A stretch of 16,426 nucleotides of DNA from Actinomycetota bacterium (lineage in GTDB: Bacteria; Actinomycetota; Thermoleophilia; Gaiellales; Gaiellaceae): contig PMXT01000125.1 in NCBI GenBank assembly GCA_003170995.1, positions 1 through 16,426 of the forward strand. The letters are read 5' to 3'. Below, one piece after another: positions 15,266 through 16,426 of the stretch. Positions within the stretch are counted from its first letter, which is position 1. The number at the start of each line of letters is the position of its first letter. The translations under genes were made by a program, and so were the position numbers. The notes under the pieces were generated by a model. It ran no database searches. It saw nothing but the letters and a program-made list of their open reading frames with translations, and was not told the DNA's origin.

Positions 15266-15456
15266 TTCGAGAATCGCTTGAGTGAATATCGCACCTGCGT
15301 TTCGGTGCCCCAAGCCCCACTCGGTCACCTTGCGAGCGGCGGACGAACGGCTCGGGCGCGGTTACTTGCCCGGGGGCGCAACTCGAAGATCTCTCGCTCG
15401 CTCGCTGAGGAGCGTGCTCGTCTTTGGAGCAAGCCGAGAGAGCGTTAGCCTCGTCG

Positions 15457-16377
15457 ATGAAAACGAGACCAATCCACTCTCGAGCCGAAGGCCCCGGCGC
15501 CGCGCAACTCGGTTTCAGCCCACGCTGGCGTTTCCCGATCAAAATGGTGCTTGGGCGAACGCGTTCGCTCGTCTGGTTGGCTCGGACGCGTGGGTGCCCC
15601 GCGGGCGGCGGGCTTCGCATCCTCTTCTACCACCGCGTCTCCGACGACCACGATGAGCTCGCTGTGAAACCGAACTTCTTTCGCCGACAGATGGAGCAAC
15701 TGGCGAGCGACGGATACCGAGTCGTTGACATACCCGACGCGGTACGCATCCTCGAGAGCGGTTCTTTGCCACCTCGCACCGTCGCACTGAGCTTCGACGA
15801 CGGGTATCGTGACGTCGTCGAGCACGCGCTTCCGATCCTCGCCGACTACGGTTTTCGAGCCACGGTATTCGTTGTGACTGCCGTTGCAGATGGGCGCGCC
15901 TCGTTCGACTGGTACTCGAGACAACCTCCGGTGCTCGGCTGGGACGAGATAGCAATGCTCGATAGTGGGGGAACTCTGAACTTCGAAGCGCACTCGCTGA
16001 CGCATCCAAACCTCCTCCGTCTCAGCGAGGAGGCCGCGCGAAGAGAGATCGCCGAGTCGAGAACGGAGCTCCAAGAGCGGCTTGGACGAGCCATCACGGT
16101 CTTTTCCTATCCGTCCGGCTTGTTCTCAGCGCGCGAGCGCCGCCTGACCATAGAAGCAGGCTTCACGGCGGCCGTGTCGTGCGAGGTGGGTGCGAACGTC
16201 GCTACCACCGACCGCTTTGCCCTGCGCCGGATCCAGATCGATCATCGCGACCGCATGATCGACTTCCGCGCGAAGCTTGGGGGCGGCTACGACTCGCCGC
16301 TTCCGCTCCGCAACGCGTATCGAAGACTTCGCTACGGAGTGAGCGAAGCACGTCGCTCTTCCGATCTCGACTCATAG
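15457..16377 (+). CDS. NodB-type polysaccharide deacetylase (CE4)
   Basis: A 306-residue protein from ATG 15457, probably a metal-dependent deacetylase removing N- or O-acetyl groups from a sugar. NodB motifs are clear: LRILFYHRVSD (53-63); motif 1 ALSFDDGYRD (110-119), with D114 as likely base and D115 as metal ligand; motif 2 HSLTH (179-183), giving the two metal histidines; and motif 3 FSYPSG (216-221). Three starts are possible: TTG 15424 with GAGGAG 11 bases ahead, ATG 15457, and ATG 15544. The last fits the usual short leader of relatives, and none is decisive. No signal peptide or clear membrane anchor is visible, so it may act on the lipid-linked repeat unit in the cytoplasm before flipping. 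It is co-directional with the polymerase but 213 nt away. Confidence 0.92.
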   Translation: MKTRPIHSRAEGPGAAQLGFSPRWRFPIKMVLGRTRSLVWLARTRGCPAGGGLRILFYHRVSDDHDELAVKPNFFRRQMEQLASDGYRVVDIPDAVRILESGSLPPRTVALSFDDGYRDVVEHALPILADYGFRATVFVVTAVADGRASFDWYSRQPPVLGWDEIAMLDSGGTLNFEAHSLTHPNLLRLSEEAARREIAESRTELQERLGRAITVFSYPSGLFSARERRLTIEAGFTAAVSCEVGANVATTDRFALRRIQIDHRDRMIDFRAKLGGGYDSPLPLRNAYRRLRYGVSEARRSSDLDS

Positions 16378-16381
16378 CGCA

Positions 16382-16397
16382 AACGGCGCCGGCCGTT
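16382..16397 (+). terminator. Hairpin after deacetylase gene
   Basis: AACGGC (16382-16387) and GCCGTT (16392-16397) form a perfect 6-bp stem with a 4-nt loop, starting five bases after the stop codon. No T-run follows. The remaining 29 bases of the window show nothing. Confidence 0.4.
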
Positions 16398-16426
16398 CAC
16401 GCACTCTCGCTTACGCCAACCCGCAG

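Noticed and set aside
15263..15448. 61-codon frame starting at TTG after AAAGGGG and ending eight bases before the deacetylase ATG
   Set aside because: It looked like a leader peptide, but the product is an Arg-rich low-complexity chain with no recognisable family, and its start lies in a hairpin stem.
1..16426. tRNA, rRNA, CRISPR array, insertion sequence, integrase or attachment site
   Set aside because: No cloverleaf, regularly spaced repeats, transposase motifs or flanking target duplications were seen by reading both strands.

Overview
The window looks like part of an exopolysaccharide or capsule biosynthesis locus from a high-GC bacterium (GC roughly low-60s per cent by eye, strong G/C preference at third codon positions). 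The organism is most likely an actinobacterium. The class Thermoleophilia is my best guess, from the style of the lysyl-tRNA synthetase and the Asp/Glu/Arg-rich, CTC-GAG-rich coding. That is inference, not proof.

Layout from left to right: an initiating polyprenyl sugar-phosphate transferase (35-1501, minus); an Ig-like protein of unknown function with no signal peptide and an acidic linker (1823-3406, minus); a GT4-type glycosyltransferase (3708-4826, plus); lysyl-tRNA synthetase lysS (4997-6373, minus); a second GT4 glycosyltransferase (6452-7597, plus); a GT2 glycosyltransferase (7607-8605, minus); a Wzx-like flippase (8803-10194, plus); a secreted protein with two Ig-like repeats and a parallel beta-helix (10260-12041, minus); a fused Wzz-type chain-length regulator and BY-kinase-like ATPase (12307-13821, plus); a Wzy/O-antigen-ligase family polymerase (13828-15243, plus); and a NodB-type deacetylase (15457-16377, plus).

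Together these supply nearly every step of a Wzx/Wzy-dependent pathway. The PGT loads the first sugar phosphate on undecaprenyl phosphate. Three glycosyltransferases extend the repeat unit and the deacetylase may trim N-acetyl groups. The flippase exports the unit, the polymerase joins units, and the Wzz/BY-kinase protein sets chain length. The secreted beta-helix protein is a candidate to bind, cut or epimerise the finished polymer. No outer-membrane export protein (Wza-like) is visible, which fits a single-membrane envelope.

The gene order is unusual. Strand changes at almost every gene from 3406 to 12307, giving a series of divergent and convergent pairs, and only the last three genes run as a block. 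No tRNA, rRNA, CRISPR array, insertion sequence or integrase was seen. The least explained items are the Ig-like protein with its separate C-terminal module, the beta-helix protein, the altered Walker A' motif of the kinase, and the structured intergenic region 12042-12306.
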